DNA from: Nyssa sinensis
Lineage: Eukaryota > Streptophyta > Magnoliopsida > Cornales > Nyssaceae
Assembly: GCA_008638375.1 (NCBI GenBank)
Contig: CM018046.1
Location: 46,783,206-46,847,205, forward strand
DNA length: 64,000 nt
Direction of reading: 5' to 3'
Within the stretch, counting starts at the first letter, position 1. Every line of letters begins with the position of its first letter. The notes below the pieces were generated by a model that was given only the letters and a program-made list of their open reading frames with translations, was not told where the DNA came from and searched no databases. Positions 51,101-61,237 of this stretch are shown in pieces. The position numbers and the translations under genes are program-made.

Positions 51101-54100
51101 ATTATTTTTATAAGTTAGCTCCTTACTTCATTCAGGCTACCGCTTTTTTGTCACCTCGCTTTTCAGGCAATGTAGGATTCTATCTCCTTAAAATCGCCTT
51201 CTCGCATAATACACTTAAAATATGAATTGAACAACTAAGTTGATTTACAATTCCTTTATGAAATAACTGATAAATTGAAGAAATTTCATATTGATCTCTT
51301 ATTAAAAATACACAAGTCATTCTAGAAATCATCAATAAAGGTAATAAAATAAGAAAAGCTGGCTTGCATGGTGTTAAACCCAGTTATACAAAGTATGGCT
51401 GGGGTTCCTCACCACCCCAAAAAAGAGGAAAAGCTAGAATAAAAATAAAAAAATCACCTAATAACTGATTTTTATTTATTTATTTATATTTTGCTGAGTT
51501 GGACATGTACATGTTTGTGAACGAACTCAAACAGAGTAGTTTGATGATGATTGACAAGGAATAAAAGTAACTTGGCAATGCTTGCCCAACTTACGAGTCT
51601 CATATTTTGAGCTGCTCCATAAGGAATCAGCCCACTCGAGAGACTGATTCATATGTTTTCCTCATTTTCTCTTCCCAATCTTGTGGTTTTAGCATGATAT
51701 TAAAACTCTGGTTCTTGGTGGACTTCTGTTCAAGTCTCTCTGCCTTCCCTCATTCTGTATTTTCATTTGCACTCTGTTCTATTTGTCTGTCTGTTGTTCA
51801 ATTTGTTTTTCCGTCTCACCATGTGTTCACACGTGAGGGAGGGTGGGGGAGCTTGATATACCTAGTTGGTTTCTTTCTTTGACAACTCAACTGTTGAAGG
51901 CATCTAATGTTCTAACAAAGTGAGGCATTCAACACTTTTGACATTCTGACATTTTTTCCATTTCATGAAATTTAAGACAGAATTCCTAAAGAAAACCTGC
52001 ACAGGGTCAGACATATGGGATCCATGTAACATAGCTTCACCTGCATATACTTTTTTTGATCGGTTCACCTGCATATACTTGAGACCCCCTCGCTCCCTCT
52101 CTCTCCTCCCTCTCTTTATTAAACATGTCTCACCTAACATTAAAAACATCTTATTGGTGTAATTTTGCAATGCAAGTATCACATTTGCTCTTCCTCATCA
52201 TAGCTATTTGAAACTTGTCCCACGGGAAACTTGTTAATTTTGTATCCCATTTGGAAACTTGATTGGGAAACTCTTCAAATATTTCATTGGAATCTAATTT
52301 AAATTAGTATTTGTTATCATTGAAATTGCTTTTGAAAACTTCCTGTGATATTTTCTTTATCCTTACAATATATTTCTTCTGTGCTTCTATCCATTTTGGG
52401 GCACTTCTCCATAGTATTATTTATTAGTTCTCTAACCATCTCTAAACTGTTTCCTCATGTCACTCATTGTTTTCGGGTCATTCTGCATACTAATTGTAAT
52501 GCAGTAGGACATCTTTTTTTTTCACCTGTTGCAGGATTAGTAATATTCTATTAATCTTTTTAAATTAATGAGTTGTTAATAGTATTCTTTTCCTACCTGC
52601 ACAAGGAGGATGCCAGCAATGGTTTCAGTGTCTAGCATGGTGACCTCAATATTTCCAAATGCTATACATTATATTCATACCAGCATCTATCTGACATCCA
52701 CACATCTGATACATGTTGACACAACGAAAGGGTTACAATTTCCATTTTAGCGAGACCATCCCAGTTAGTATGAAGCAAGTACTTTATTCGAAGGGACCGC
52801 TGATGTAGGAGGACCTCCCTGCTGTTTTTATAAAATTTAAATGTTGATCAATAGTTACCACAATCCTTCCCCCCCCCCCCCCCCCCCGGTGGGCGCAAAT
52901 TTTGAATTGGATCGCATGATCCAAAACGTGGATTAATAGTGATTTAAAATGCAAGATTTAGCGTTTCAATCTAAAATATCAAAAGTCTCAAAAAATCATA
53001 CAACAAACAAGAAAATACATACATACATGTATATATTTATATATGTATATATCATTGAAATTTTTATTTTGTAATAGCTTAGATTTGTTGGAATTTTTTT
53101 AGTATATATATATATATCAAAAAGTATATCACGTTTCAAAAAAACGTATTTCGTTCCAACAAAGCAATTAGAAGAAGCCTATCACATTCTATAACAAGTG
53201 ACGATTTACATTCGTGTTTCACGTACTATAACGATCCACGTTCCAAGTAACATTACTACAAAGTCTGCTCCTAACTTATTTTATTAATGTTGGTTGAAAG
53301 CTGATCTATGTATGTGATAAACTTACTTGACAAGTTGTAACTATATTTTATGATCATGAACCTAGGGGCTGCTAGCCTTCTATGTGGTTATTGAGTTGTC
53401 TAGGTGTGTTGGTCTGACATTGAATTTCTTCCATGCATTATTCTTTTTTTTTTATAAATAATTTATCATGTACAATGTTAAAACTATGAGTATATGCTCC
53501 ACATGTTTATGAGGCTCTGAATTTGCACTCTTTATATTGTTCATGCCATCTATCCTCACCTGAAATTCCAAGTTCTCACTAAAGCATGCAATATGTCGAG
53601 TGTTGTATCATTGCACCTTTTGACGCTGTATAGTTTTGTTTCAGAAAAAATCAAGCCTTCTGATGTAGGTCTTGAGCAAGAGGCACAAGTGGTACGTGGG
53701 TGGCCAGGTCCTGCACAAGGGCGTAATGGGAGCCTTCGGTCACTGCCACCAATCAAATACCTGCACATACACGAGTGTGATAGCTTCTCTGTAAGTGTCC
53801 AACTCCAGGTTGTAGGCTTTTGACTCAAATTTCATTTCAGAAATTTAGAACTTGAAGATCGACTCTTGGTTACCACCTTCCTGTGTGGTAGATAGCACTT
53901 ACTATTTGGGAAACTTAATTAGTGTGATCCATTGATTCTTTGACTTTTCTTACAGATGGGAATTTTCTGCATGCCACCATCCTCTATCATACCTCTTCAT
54001 AATCATCCTGGAATGACTGTGCTGAGCAAACTTCTATATGGTACATTACATGTAAAATCGTATGATTGGCTTGATGTACCCGGGCCTTCTGATCCATTGG

Positions 54101-56996
54101 AAGGTGTGCTCTTTACAACAGATGATATCTTTCATTTTCATTATGATAACTGGTCCTTTGATGCCTGGATATGACACCCAGAAGTTTGTTTATCTCAAAT
54201 TCAACTAATGCCCTTTTTCATTGCCTATCAGTTTTATGCAACAATGTCCCTGTTAGTTTCTTAGGATTTCATGGTTGCGCCTCAGCTTTTTAGGCCCTTT
54301 GTGATTAACTTTTGTTTATTGTTAGTGAATAAGCTTACGTAGCATTCACTCTCCTTTTCGACCATGTTAGTTTTTCTTATATCATCCACTGATGTTATTA
54401 GGATGCTCTCTCTTTTGACCATTTTAGTTTTTCGGATACGTGTTACACATTTAATGAATAAGATTGTATCAAACAAAAACACTGAGGGGCAAGTACACAC
54501 AAAACTAAGCTCCTGCTGTTATATTTAACTCACCCATACAATTTATAAAAAGAAAAAAGAAATGGTGTAAAGAACTCAGGAACTTCCCTGAAATCCAAAA
54601 CTGTATAGTGCTGAACCTCAAAGCCATCAACCTGTGAATATGCATCGCTAAATCCTTGAAAGTGTGCGTCTTCCACTCTTTTTAAAATTATTCTCTAGTT
54701 CACAAATGATAATTGCAGACGTGCTGTATCAATTTCTTTCTGGGAGGTCTCTATGAGCGCTTTTTCTTGCTCCCCCCGGGCATGCAACATGTGATGGTCT
54801 GCTGCATCAACTAACAATCAATGAAAATTGTGAATTACTATCCAAATTGTACTGTGGCAGAAAGTGAAGAAGAGTGGATGAAAGAGAGGAGACTTCTAAT
54901 TTTCTTAGTCAAGTTCTTAGAAATTCAGAAAATGTTGGTATATTGCACTGGAATTTTTAAATTGAAGCAAACATGATTACAGCCAAAATACACTTCAATT
55001 TATTTTAAGGTAAGCAAACAGAGAAATAGGGGAAAGTATTATGAATTGAGGATATAGTTAAACGATTGGTGGCCAAGAGATTCACAACTTTAACCATTTC
55101 GGTGTCTTAATTGATAAGATGGGTGTGATTGGATATGATATTGCTCATAGTGTTGGACTTGATAAGATGAAGTGGGTAGGTAGTTTCTATAGTGTTGTAT
55201 GGTAGACCAAGCTCTATCAAAGATTTACTGCTTTCTAAGAAGGTTACCAAGTCAGACCTGGCTTTATGGTACTTAGGTTGTTGAGAATTGTCTGTGGGAT
55301 AAGTATTTGAAATGAGAATGTTGTTTGTGATGATTGTAGGTTTGGAAACTATACAGTCAACCCTCTTATAATTAATAGACATGGGAGATTGAAAATTTAT
55401 TAATTATTAGAATTATTAATTATTAAATTTTCTTGTACTTTTATTAACCAATAATTGTTTGTTACATAAATGATTTTTGCTACAAAAATGAGAACTTATA
55501 TGTAACTTTTTAAAAACATTTGGGTTTTTCATAAAAAAATACATATAATATTTAACTTAAGGCATAAAAAACTTACAATATCTTTTTCAAGTAAAAACAT
55601 GTGTTTCTTGATGTCATAATTTTTTTCACTTACAATACCTTTGATTTCAATTATATTGAATTAATAAATATAATTATCACGAAATGTTACAAATGGGATA
55701 TATATAAGGACATATATAATTATTTTATCTCTCTTATAATTAATAATTTAATATTATGAAAAAAATTTATAAAAAATTATTAATTATTAGGTAATAGAGT
55801 TATTAATTATTTACCATAAAACCAAGTTGGTTTCTTAAAAATTTATTAATTATTAGAGATTAGTTACCGATTAAATATTAATTATAAGAGGGTGGATTGT
55901 ATTTAGGAAATTGATGCATTCATTAGCATTTCAAGCTTAAAGGTAAAGCCTTTGGGGCAAGGTTGTCGAAACATGTATTAGAGGGCGTATCGTTTTTCAA
56001 AAAATGTGTATCGTAAGATACGCACAATTTTTTAAAATATATTTATAAATATATATATATATATATACATATGAATATATAAATACACATTGTTAAAAAT
56101 GATATAAATAACATTTCAACTCTCTTATAAAACAAAAATTTAGTTTAAATTTCATAATCCTTACAATACAAGAAATAAGAAATTATAAATATTAAATACT
56201 ACAAGTTCCAATAGACAACTCTCATAAAAAAGTTCCAATCAGACAACAATAAAATTTTATTTTTTTAGAATAAATTTTATTTTTTGGTAAGACAGATTTT
56301 ATAAATTATAACCAAACAATATATACAAGGTATAAATAGAATGTAACTCACAAAAAAATTTGTACAAGTTACATAATGCAAATACTGCTAGAATATGGAA
56401 TTAGAGTTTGATGGGTCGATAATAGAGTTGGAGAGTGTGATCGTTCAGTGCAAGTGAGGAACTAGAATTATATTAAGATAACACGACATTGTTTTTTCCC
56501 TTAGCCAAAATGCCCCCCCCCCCCCCCCCCCCGGCCCAAAAAAAAAAAAAAACTACCATTTTTGGTTTCTACATGTATCGTTTGATACGGCGTATCATAT
56601 TATAACGTATCAGAACTATGTCATACAATACAATACAAAATATTACGACGTATCGTTTTTCTGTTGTATCGAAACGTATCGTACGATACATATTGCTTAT
56701 CGTACGATACTAACAACTATGCTTTGGGGACCAGTACGTTGTGGGGGAACATAAAGTATCCAAATGCAAATGGATGAGATAAGACCTTTTGGGGCTGATT
56801 TTTAATTTTTATGTTGATAAAAAGAGTAGGTCTTTTTTTGTGTGAGTTCCATTGGTTAATAATCTTAATCAAGAAATAGGTTTTCTACTAATTGTTGTCA
56901 AACTTGTTATTGTTCTGTGTATTGTTCTTTACATTCTTTTATATGAATTTTGAGACTCTATGATGAGAAACCGGTGTCTTCTTTTTTGTTTTGTTT

Positions 56997-57036
<40 letters not shown>

Positions 57037-57797
57037 CAGCGAGACCTGTGAAACGTGTTAGAGATGGTGAGATGGCTGGGCCTTGTGGAACAACAATTCT
57101 CTATCCAGCAAGTGGAGGCAATATCCATTCTTTCAGAGCGTTGACCCCTTGTGCTATTTTTGACATTTTGTCTCCACCTTACTCGTCAGAGGATGGACGT
57201 CACTGCACATATTTTCGGAAGTCTCCTAGGGGGGATCTGCCAGGTACTGAAATTCTAAACTCAACTCAACAAAGCCTTATTCCGAACTATTCGGGCATAA
57301 CTACATAATCTTGCCTCACCATTATGTTATTTTCATCCCCTAGTTAAATTTAAGCAACATGTTATCATATTTTACTATCTCAACCAGAGTTAATTTTGGT
57401 ATTCCTCTTATCCTAGCATGTCCTTAACTGTGAATCATGTTGCTCTTCCTTAATAGAGTAGTTTTCAGTCTTTGTTGCGCATCACCAAACTACCTTAATT
57501 GATAAAATGTACATTATTTATCATTTAATCTTCAAGTTAATGAAATTAATGAACATTATTTATCATTTAATTATAATTATTATTATAGCCATTGAAAATA
57601 ATATATCCACCCCCTTTCCAAAAGAAGGATGACTCAGCATTTTTATTATCATTATTTTGTTTTCCAAGAAAGATCTGGACCTTACCCCCCTCTTCTTCAT
57701 TTTTTTTTCTCTCTCCTTCAATGAAGGTGACCTTGAATTGAATGGAGTGACAGTCTCTGAGGTGATTTGGTTAGAAGAGTTTCAAGCCTCCCGATGA
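37341..57797 (+). CDS. PCO: Plant cysteine oxidase (PCO4/PCO5 type), last exon frameshifted
   Basis: Exons are 37341-37440, 53645-53790, 53956-54103, 57040-57243 and 57727-57797, all with GT-AG introns of 16,204, 165, 2,936 and 483 bp. They encode [11 protein letters not shown], then [51 protein letters not shown] and [10 protein letters not shown]. The iron-binding His are residues 97, 99 and 161 of the cupin fold. PCOs oxidise N-terminal Cys of ERF-VII and related factors, feeding the oxygen-dependent N-degron pathway in cytosol and nucleus. In exon 5 the frame follows the family through [11 protein letters not shown]; one extra base at about 57786 then brings a stop at 57795-57797. The other frame holds the remaining family C-terminus to a stop at 57844-57846. 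The protein is 222 residues instead of about 238. It could be a real allele, a sequencing error or a decaying gene. Confidence 0.93.
37640..38500 (-). mobile_element. RTE-type LINE, 3' fragment
   Basis: Minus-strand frame 37928-37707 reads [20 protein letters not shown] and [19 protein letters not shown], matching the C-terminal end of plant RTE LINE polyproteins (a GxRxRGRPK-like patch followed by LDRxEWR). The 3' end near 37690 carries GCTTTGTTGACTT, the TTG-rich tail type of these elements. Only the end of the element is present, in PCO intron 1 and antisense to the gene. Confidence 0.7.
38501..39984. other. PCO intron 1 sequence with GC-rich repeat patches and (AG)20
   Basis: Patches at 38553-38710 and 39440-39540 are rich in CCCC/GGGG words and resemble the GC-richer tail of the duplication at 31563-32717, so a dispersed repeat is likely. 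An (AG)20 tract lies at 39147-39186. No gene is seen. Confidence 0.5.
39985..40330 (-). mobile_element. L1 LINE 3' end fragment
   Basis: A T14-16 run at about 39989-40004 (a poly-A tail on the minus strand) follows, in minus sense, TTTAGCACTTTTTAGTG and TTACTTGTTAG, the same 3' end as the L1 at 46757. The rest is non-coding 3' UTR. Confidence 0.5.
42618..42635. repeat. C18 homopolymer
   Basis: Eighteen C followed by a CT tract, between ORF1 and ORF2 of the minus-strand L1. Confidence 0.9.
42973..42987. repeat. C15 homopolymer
   Basis: Fifteen C within L1 ORF1, where the minus-strand frame shows a run of Gly (QRGGGGAE). Confidence 0.9.
44494..45087. mobile_element. hAT element (594 bp) inserted in L1 ORF1
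   Basis: Terminal repeats are CAAGGATCAAAAT, perfect over 13 bp and similar further in (ATTTCATTTC-type). The 8-bp flanks CCTAGATC (44486-44493) and TCTAGATC (45088-45095) differ at one base. The interior is AT-rich with repeated GGAAAC/GTTTCC words and does not code. Confidence 0.85.
45650..45795. mobile_element. Fragment of the CCCTCTTATAATTAAT TIR family
   Basis: It contains GGAACCAACTTGGTTTTCC and ends GATTAGAGGGTTGACTGAA, matching the terminal part of the element at 55352-55901 in inverted orientation. The other end is lost. Confidence 0.55.
46140..46351. repeat. Tandem duplication, period 105 bp, two copies
   Basis: Both copies contain ATTCCACAAAGCCTAAG (46155 and 46260), CTTGGGAT(A/G)TTACA and CTATAAAATCTTGTAAA. 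They lie in PCO intron 1. Confidence 0.85.
46757..47700 (-). mobile_element. L1 LINE, C-terminal ORF2 and 3' end
   Basis: On the minus strand, degenerate sequence from about 47700 resembles the region after RT; near 47320-47230 it reads [20 protein letters not shown], the zf-RVT region of plant L1s. The tail TTACTTGTCAAAAAATTATT lies at 46750-46770. Confidence 0.65.
47720..48720 (+). mobile_element. L1 LINE RT region, inverted relative to its neighbours
   Basis: The plus strand reads [18 protein letters not shown] near 47840, then [17 protein letters not shown] and [12 protein letters not shown]. Further on come a degenerate GLRQGDPxSPFLF-like stretch (48250-48330) and [18 protein letters not shown] near 48510. 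This is the RT domain in order. The parts on either side lie on the minus strand. Confidence 0.75.
48730..48960 (-). mobile_element. L1 LINE ORF1 fragment
   Basis: The minus strand reads [20 protein letters not shown], then [13 protein letters not shown], the middle of ORF1 (end of DUF4283 and the following short zone). It stops where the inverted RT piece begins. Confidence 0.7.
48961..50677. other. PCO intron 1 sequence, possible L1 tails
   Basis: No gene is seen. 49570-49640 and 50540-50625 resemble plant L1 3' ends (CCCTTTTTGGTGCC and CCCTTTTGGTGCTT followed by T/A-rich sequence), but the match is weak. C10 lies at 50133-50142. Confidence 0.4.
50678..51176. mobile_element. hAT-like AGGCG-rich element, copy 2
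   Basis: The left end AATGTTGTTAAAGGCGACTG and the inverted right end ATTGCCTGAAAAGCGAGGTG are similar to each other and to the element at 23499-24370. Many AGGCGA/CGCCTA words lie within 150 bp of the left end. No convincing 8-bp flank is found. Confidence 0.6.
51177..52848. other. PCO intron 1 sequence, nothing recognised
   Basis: Moderately AT-rich sequence with chance ORFs only. Confidence 0.5.
52849..53254. mobile_element. hAT-like MITE, inverted relative of 30534-30932
   Basis: Inverted, it starts AATGTTACTTGGAACGTGG (compare AATGTTATCTGGAACGTGG at 30534). It shares the GCAAGATTTAGC / GCTAAATCTTGC segment and ends at the GTTACCACAAT terminus. A C19 tract at 52869-52887 sits where the other copy has a short C-rich stretch. 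Confidence 0.75.
52869..52887. repeat. C19 homopolymer
   Basis: Nineteen C inside the MITE at 52849-53254. Confidence 0.9.
55352..55901. mobile_element. Complete TIR element, CCCTCTTATAATTAAT family (550 bp)
   Basis: The left end TACAGTCAACCCTCTTATAA and the inverted right end TACAATCCACCCTCTTATAA match at about 23 of 26 positions including the following ATTAATA. The interior is AT-rich with many TTAATAATT words and no coding. It lies in PCO intron 3. No exact target duplication was found, so the superfamily is open. Confidence 0.75.
55958..56721. mobile_element. hAT-like element (764 bp) with perfect 8-bp duplication
   Basis: It is flanked by CTTTGGGG on both sides (55950-55957 and 56722-56729). 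Ends CAAGGTTGT and, inverted, CATAGTTGT agree at 7 of 9. Both ends are rich in palindromic GTATCGTAC/GTACGATAC words. A C20 run at 56513-56532 lies inside. It is in PCO intron 3; a fragment of the family is at 20270-20470. Confidence 0.85.
56513..56532. repeat. C20 homopolymer
   Basis: Twenty C followed by GGCCC and an A15 run, inside the hAT-like element. Confidence 0.9.
57001..57030 (+). repeat. (AT)15 directly before the PCO exon 4 acceptor
   Basis: The microsatellite ends 9 bp before the 3' splice site (TTTGTTGCAG). It replaces most of the usual pyrimidine-rich zone. Confidence 0.95.
57260..57500 (-). mobile_element. RTE-type LINE 3' end fragment
   Basis: The minus strand contains CCCGAATAGTTCGGAATAAG, then GCTTTGTTGAGTTGAG at its end, the TTGAG-rich tail of plant RTE LINEs. 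The upstream part resembles 37707-37928 but is badly decayed. It lies in PCO intron 4. Confidence 0.55.
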
Positions 57798-57846
57798 CTT
57801 TGTGATTCAGAGAAGGCAATACAAGGGTCGCGCCATTAAAATTTGA

Positions 57847-58163
57847 AGGTTCCATTCTTGAGGTATTCATGCATTTCAATGAATTGAGTTCTTCATTTAT
57901 GGGCTATATTGAGGTAAATTCATAGGAAGTGCCAAAAGTGGTGACAATAATTATTTTTATTGGCTACACAAGTGCATCTGACTTGTGTATAAAATATATC
58001 ATAAGGTTCATTAATTTACTGACCTCACCTAAAATTTGAAAGAAATTATTCTTTGGATAATTTGTTTCGTTGTAGTTAGCACACAGATGAAATCTTTTTG
58101 GTTGTCTTGTTGGGTCGGCTGGTTCTTTTGAACTAATGAAGATCAAGAAGGGGTATAAATAAA
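57847..58163 (+). terminator. PCO 3' UTR with candidate polyadenylation signal
   Basis: After the family-type stop position (57846) the sequence is AT-rich and non-coding. AATAAA at 58158-58163 is a plausible signal. Confidence 0.35.
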
Positions 58164-58199
58164 CCTAATTTTAGGATGTTAAAATTTTAGCTGGTTGAA

Positions 58200-59142
58200 T
58201 TTGAATCTAGCTCAAGTTGAACTAGAGCTGAACCCAAGCTCAATTAGCCCCATTAAAGTTCGTACATTATAGTTTGGTTGAGCTATAGCCTTTCAGTCCT
58301 AACATAGTCTTTTATAATTTTCCCTAGTGTTGGTGAATTTTTTGGGGGGGTGTTTTTACAGTTGTCTGGTGTCTTTCACAATTGTTTATGAGGTTTGATC
58401 AGTTATTTGCTTGTTAAGCAATTGAATTATATTCTGGAGTTTTAACTTGGCTTGTCCAGGTTGGCAAATGAGCTCAGACCAGCTGAAGTAATGTAGCTGA
58501 TCTCTAGCTTTTCCCAAGCAGACTTTCATTTACCAGTGATGGTCCCATAGGGAAAATTCATTGTGCCTGAGTTATTTGGTTGTTGGCAAGTTTTCTGTAG
58601 TTTGAACTCTGACAAGAGACTGCACAGCAAGGCTTACTCGATGTATCGAACTCAGAGACAAAAAGATGCCACTAGTTGCTTGTGCAACCAAATTGAATGG
58701 CTTCTCTGGGGAGACCACAATTTGGGTTAGGTTTGTTCTATTCTGAGCTGATTGAAGCATGTGAAAGGGCATTATTTGTGAATATCATCACTGCAATCTG
58801 GTACACTTAAAGACATCTGAGTTCTGTAGATTTTATAGAGTTGGAATTGATAAATATGAAATTTTGTTAGGGAAGTTACCGATTCTTGGGGAAATGCAAT
58901 TTTGGGTGCTTTCCTGATCTGTTTCTAATTTCTTGTGTAATTTAACTTCTACCAAACCCTGATGTTGCAGCAGTTCACAAGAGTTTCAGATCATTTGGAA
59001 GGGCCACTCTTCCCTTCTTTTTTTTTTCTTCTTTCTTTTCACCGCTTCCTTTCCATTTATTCTGTACCCGGTGTTGTTTCATCCACCTTTCAACCTTTTG
59101 TGCGGGAAGGCCGACCATGAGCTCGGAAAATATTCATCGTGG

Positions 59143-59203
<61 letters not shown>

Positions 59204-59799
59204 AAACACAATTACAGGTTTGACTATCAATATAATTATTTTACTTTATTTTTGGACTTTTTTTTTAGCCCTTCGGTTGCCACTTGTTACAAGTAAAGTT
59301 GATTCCTTACAACAGCCAAATTTTCCTTTTTATTTTATTTTCCCCCATGTTTATGCAATCAAATTGTATTGTTGTTTTCTTGGTCTTGGAAAATGTTTCA
59401 AAGGCTCCATGCCAATGAAGATATACATTTAATGACACGGTTATTTCTTTTGTTCCTGGGCATCTTCAAGAGGAGCAGCATAGTTTTGAAACTTGTGTAT
59501 TTGATGGACTAATGTCAACAAAATAGGTCACTAAGGAATGAAGCAAATGTAGGTAGCAAATTTGCCACCAAGAGAGAGGAATAGTAATTATATATATTTT
59601 TTTATAAAAACCTTATGGACTCAAATAAATATACAATATTTTCTTATTTTTATATTAAAAAGTTGTGGGATTTACTTGTTAATATAAAATATAAAAAATA
59701 AAAAATATTAAAATTTACTATTTCTATTAGAGTGTCCAATTTTAATATAGGTGGTAAATTTATATGAAGTAGCAAATAACAACTTTGCTCATCTTTGAA
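58200..59799. other. Intergenic DNA with a composite microsatellite
   Basis: No gene is seen. (TC)18 at 59145-59180 runs directly into (AC)11 at 59181-59202. Confidence 0.55.
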
Positions 59800-60590
59800 G
59801 ATGGAAAAGGAGAGGTGGGTTGGTTTGGGTTGGGTTGGGCTGGACTGGACTGGGTCATTGTGCGTTCTTCTCAAATTATCGGGTCGGATTGAGTCGAGTC
59901 GCACTCATAGAAAAAAGTCCTTAATTCTTAATGTGGGCTAACAAATTCTTTTTTATTGTAAAATTGTAAGTTTGAGAATTTAAGAATTCTAAAAATATTT
60001 AGAAAAATTAAAAATCAATAATGGTAACTATAATTACACATCATTATATTAATAAATGATTAAGAAATAAAATATTAATGTATAATAAATAAATAAAAAT
60101 CAGATTGATGAATAATTTAGCCACACTCATAGAAACAAGTATTTGAGATATACAAGAGGAGTTAATATTAATAAATACTTACATGTATGTTAATGGCGTG
60201 AAATATGAAGTGAAAAGTAAATAATGAAAAAATGAAGTGAAAATTAATAAAGAAAAGATGAAGTGAAAGATAAGAAAATCAAATAAATATTGATTTATGA
60301 AGCAAATCAAGTAGTTATAAATGATAAGAATTTTTTGAATTAGAAACTTACAAATAAATATTTCATGCTTTAAAAGGCCGGGCTTAAAGCTCTTAAGTGT
60401 TCGGCTTATTTGGGTCGGGTTTTAGGCCAAGCTTTAACCCAACAATCAGGAGCGGGTCCGAAATAGAGGTAATTCGAACTGAGCTTGGCTTTGGGCCAGG
60501 CTGGGCTTAGGCTCTGGGCCAAGCTGGGCTTAGGCTCTTAAAAAAAGGGACCGGGCTACTGGCCTTCGGGACTATTTTTGCACCACTAGA
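59800..60590. repeat. GGGCT/GGGTT-rich repeat element, degenerate
   Basis: Starts with GGGTTGGGTTGGGCTGGACT-like sequence and ends with GGGCCAAGCTGGGCTTAGG copies (two in tandem near 60495-60540) and TTTTTGCACCACTAG. The last words resemble a TAGTGGTGCAA terminus as at 8849, so a non-autonomous TIR element is possible. Confidence 0.4.
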
Positions 60591-61056
60591 TGAACTTGAG
60601 CTAGTCCAAAGAATGTAATGTTGCAAGATGTGGCTCTTCTTTTTCTTTTTTAAATTTCATATTAAAAAATTTTCTTAGTAGCAACATAGTTAACATTGAG
60701 AGTCAGGTTAGGGGGTAAGGGCAGCTAAAATTAATTTTAGTAAAAGTAATTAAAAAAATATGATAATAAATGATTTAATCGAAAGAACGATTTTAAATAA
60801 AAAAGAATAGTAAAAAAAGATTCACGTAGTAGATGTCAAAAAATTAAGATGAGATTTTGTTAAATTGTGTTAAGTATTAAAAGATTTTCCTAATCATGAT
60901 AACCTTTGTTTGCTTAGAGGCATCGTCCAAACACTCTCAAGTCATAGTTGGGTGCTAATTTTTATGCTACTACTTGACAAATACTTGCAAAGCTAAATCC
61001 CTCCATCAAACATAGGCATGTGACCTACAAAACATACACTACAGAGCAAAGGCTTA

Positions 61057-61113
<57 letters not shown>

Positions 61114-61206
61114 AGATCGCCTTTGGTGCCTATGTTCACGCCGACTCTTTTGCCAATACAACAGACCTTCACATCTAGATTCTTTATACATAACTCTCCA
61201 TCTTCC

Positions 61207-61237
<31 letters not shown>

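Noticed and set aside
53593..53644. ATG upstream of PCO exon 2 as an alternative gene start
   Set aside because: The acceptor CAG at 53642-53644 joins exactly in frame with exon 1 and gives the family sequence; the upstream part is intron.
59139..59432. Frame with Ser-Leu and Thr-His runs
   Set aside because: Translation of the TC/AC microsatellite.
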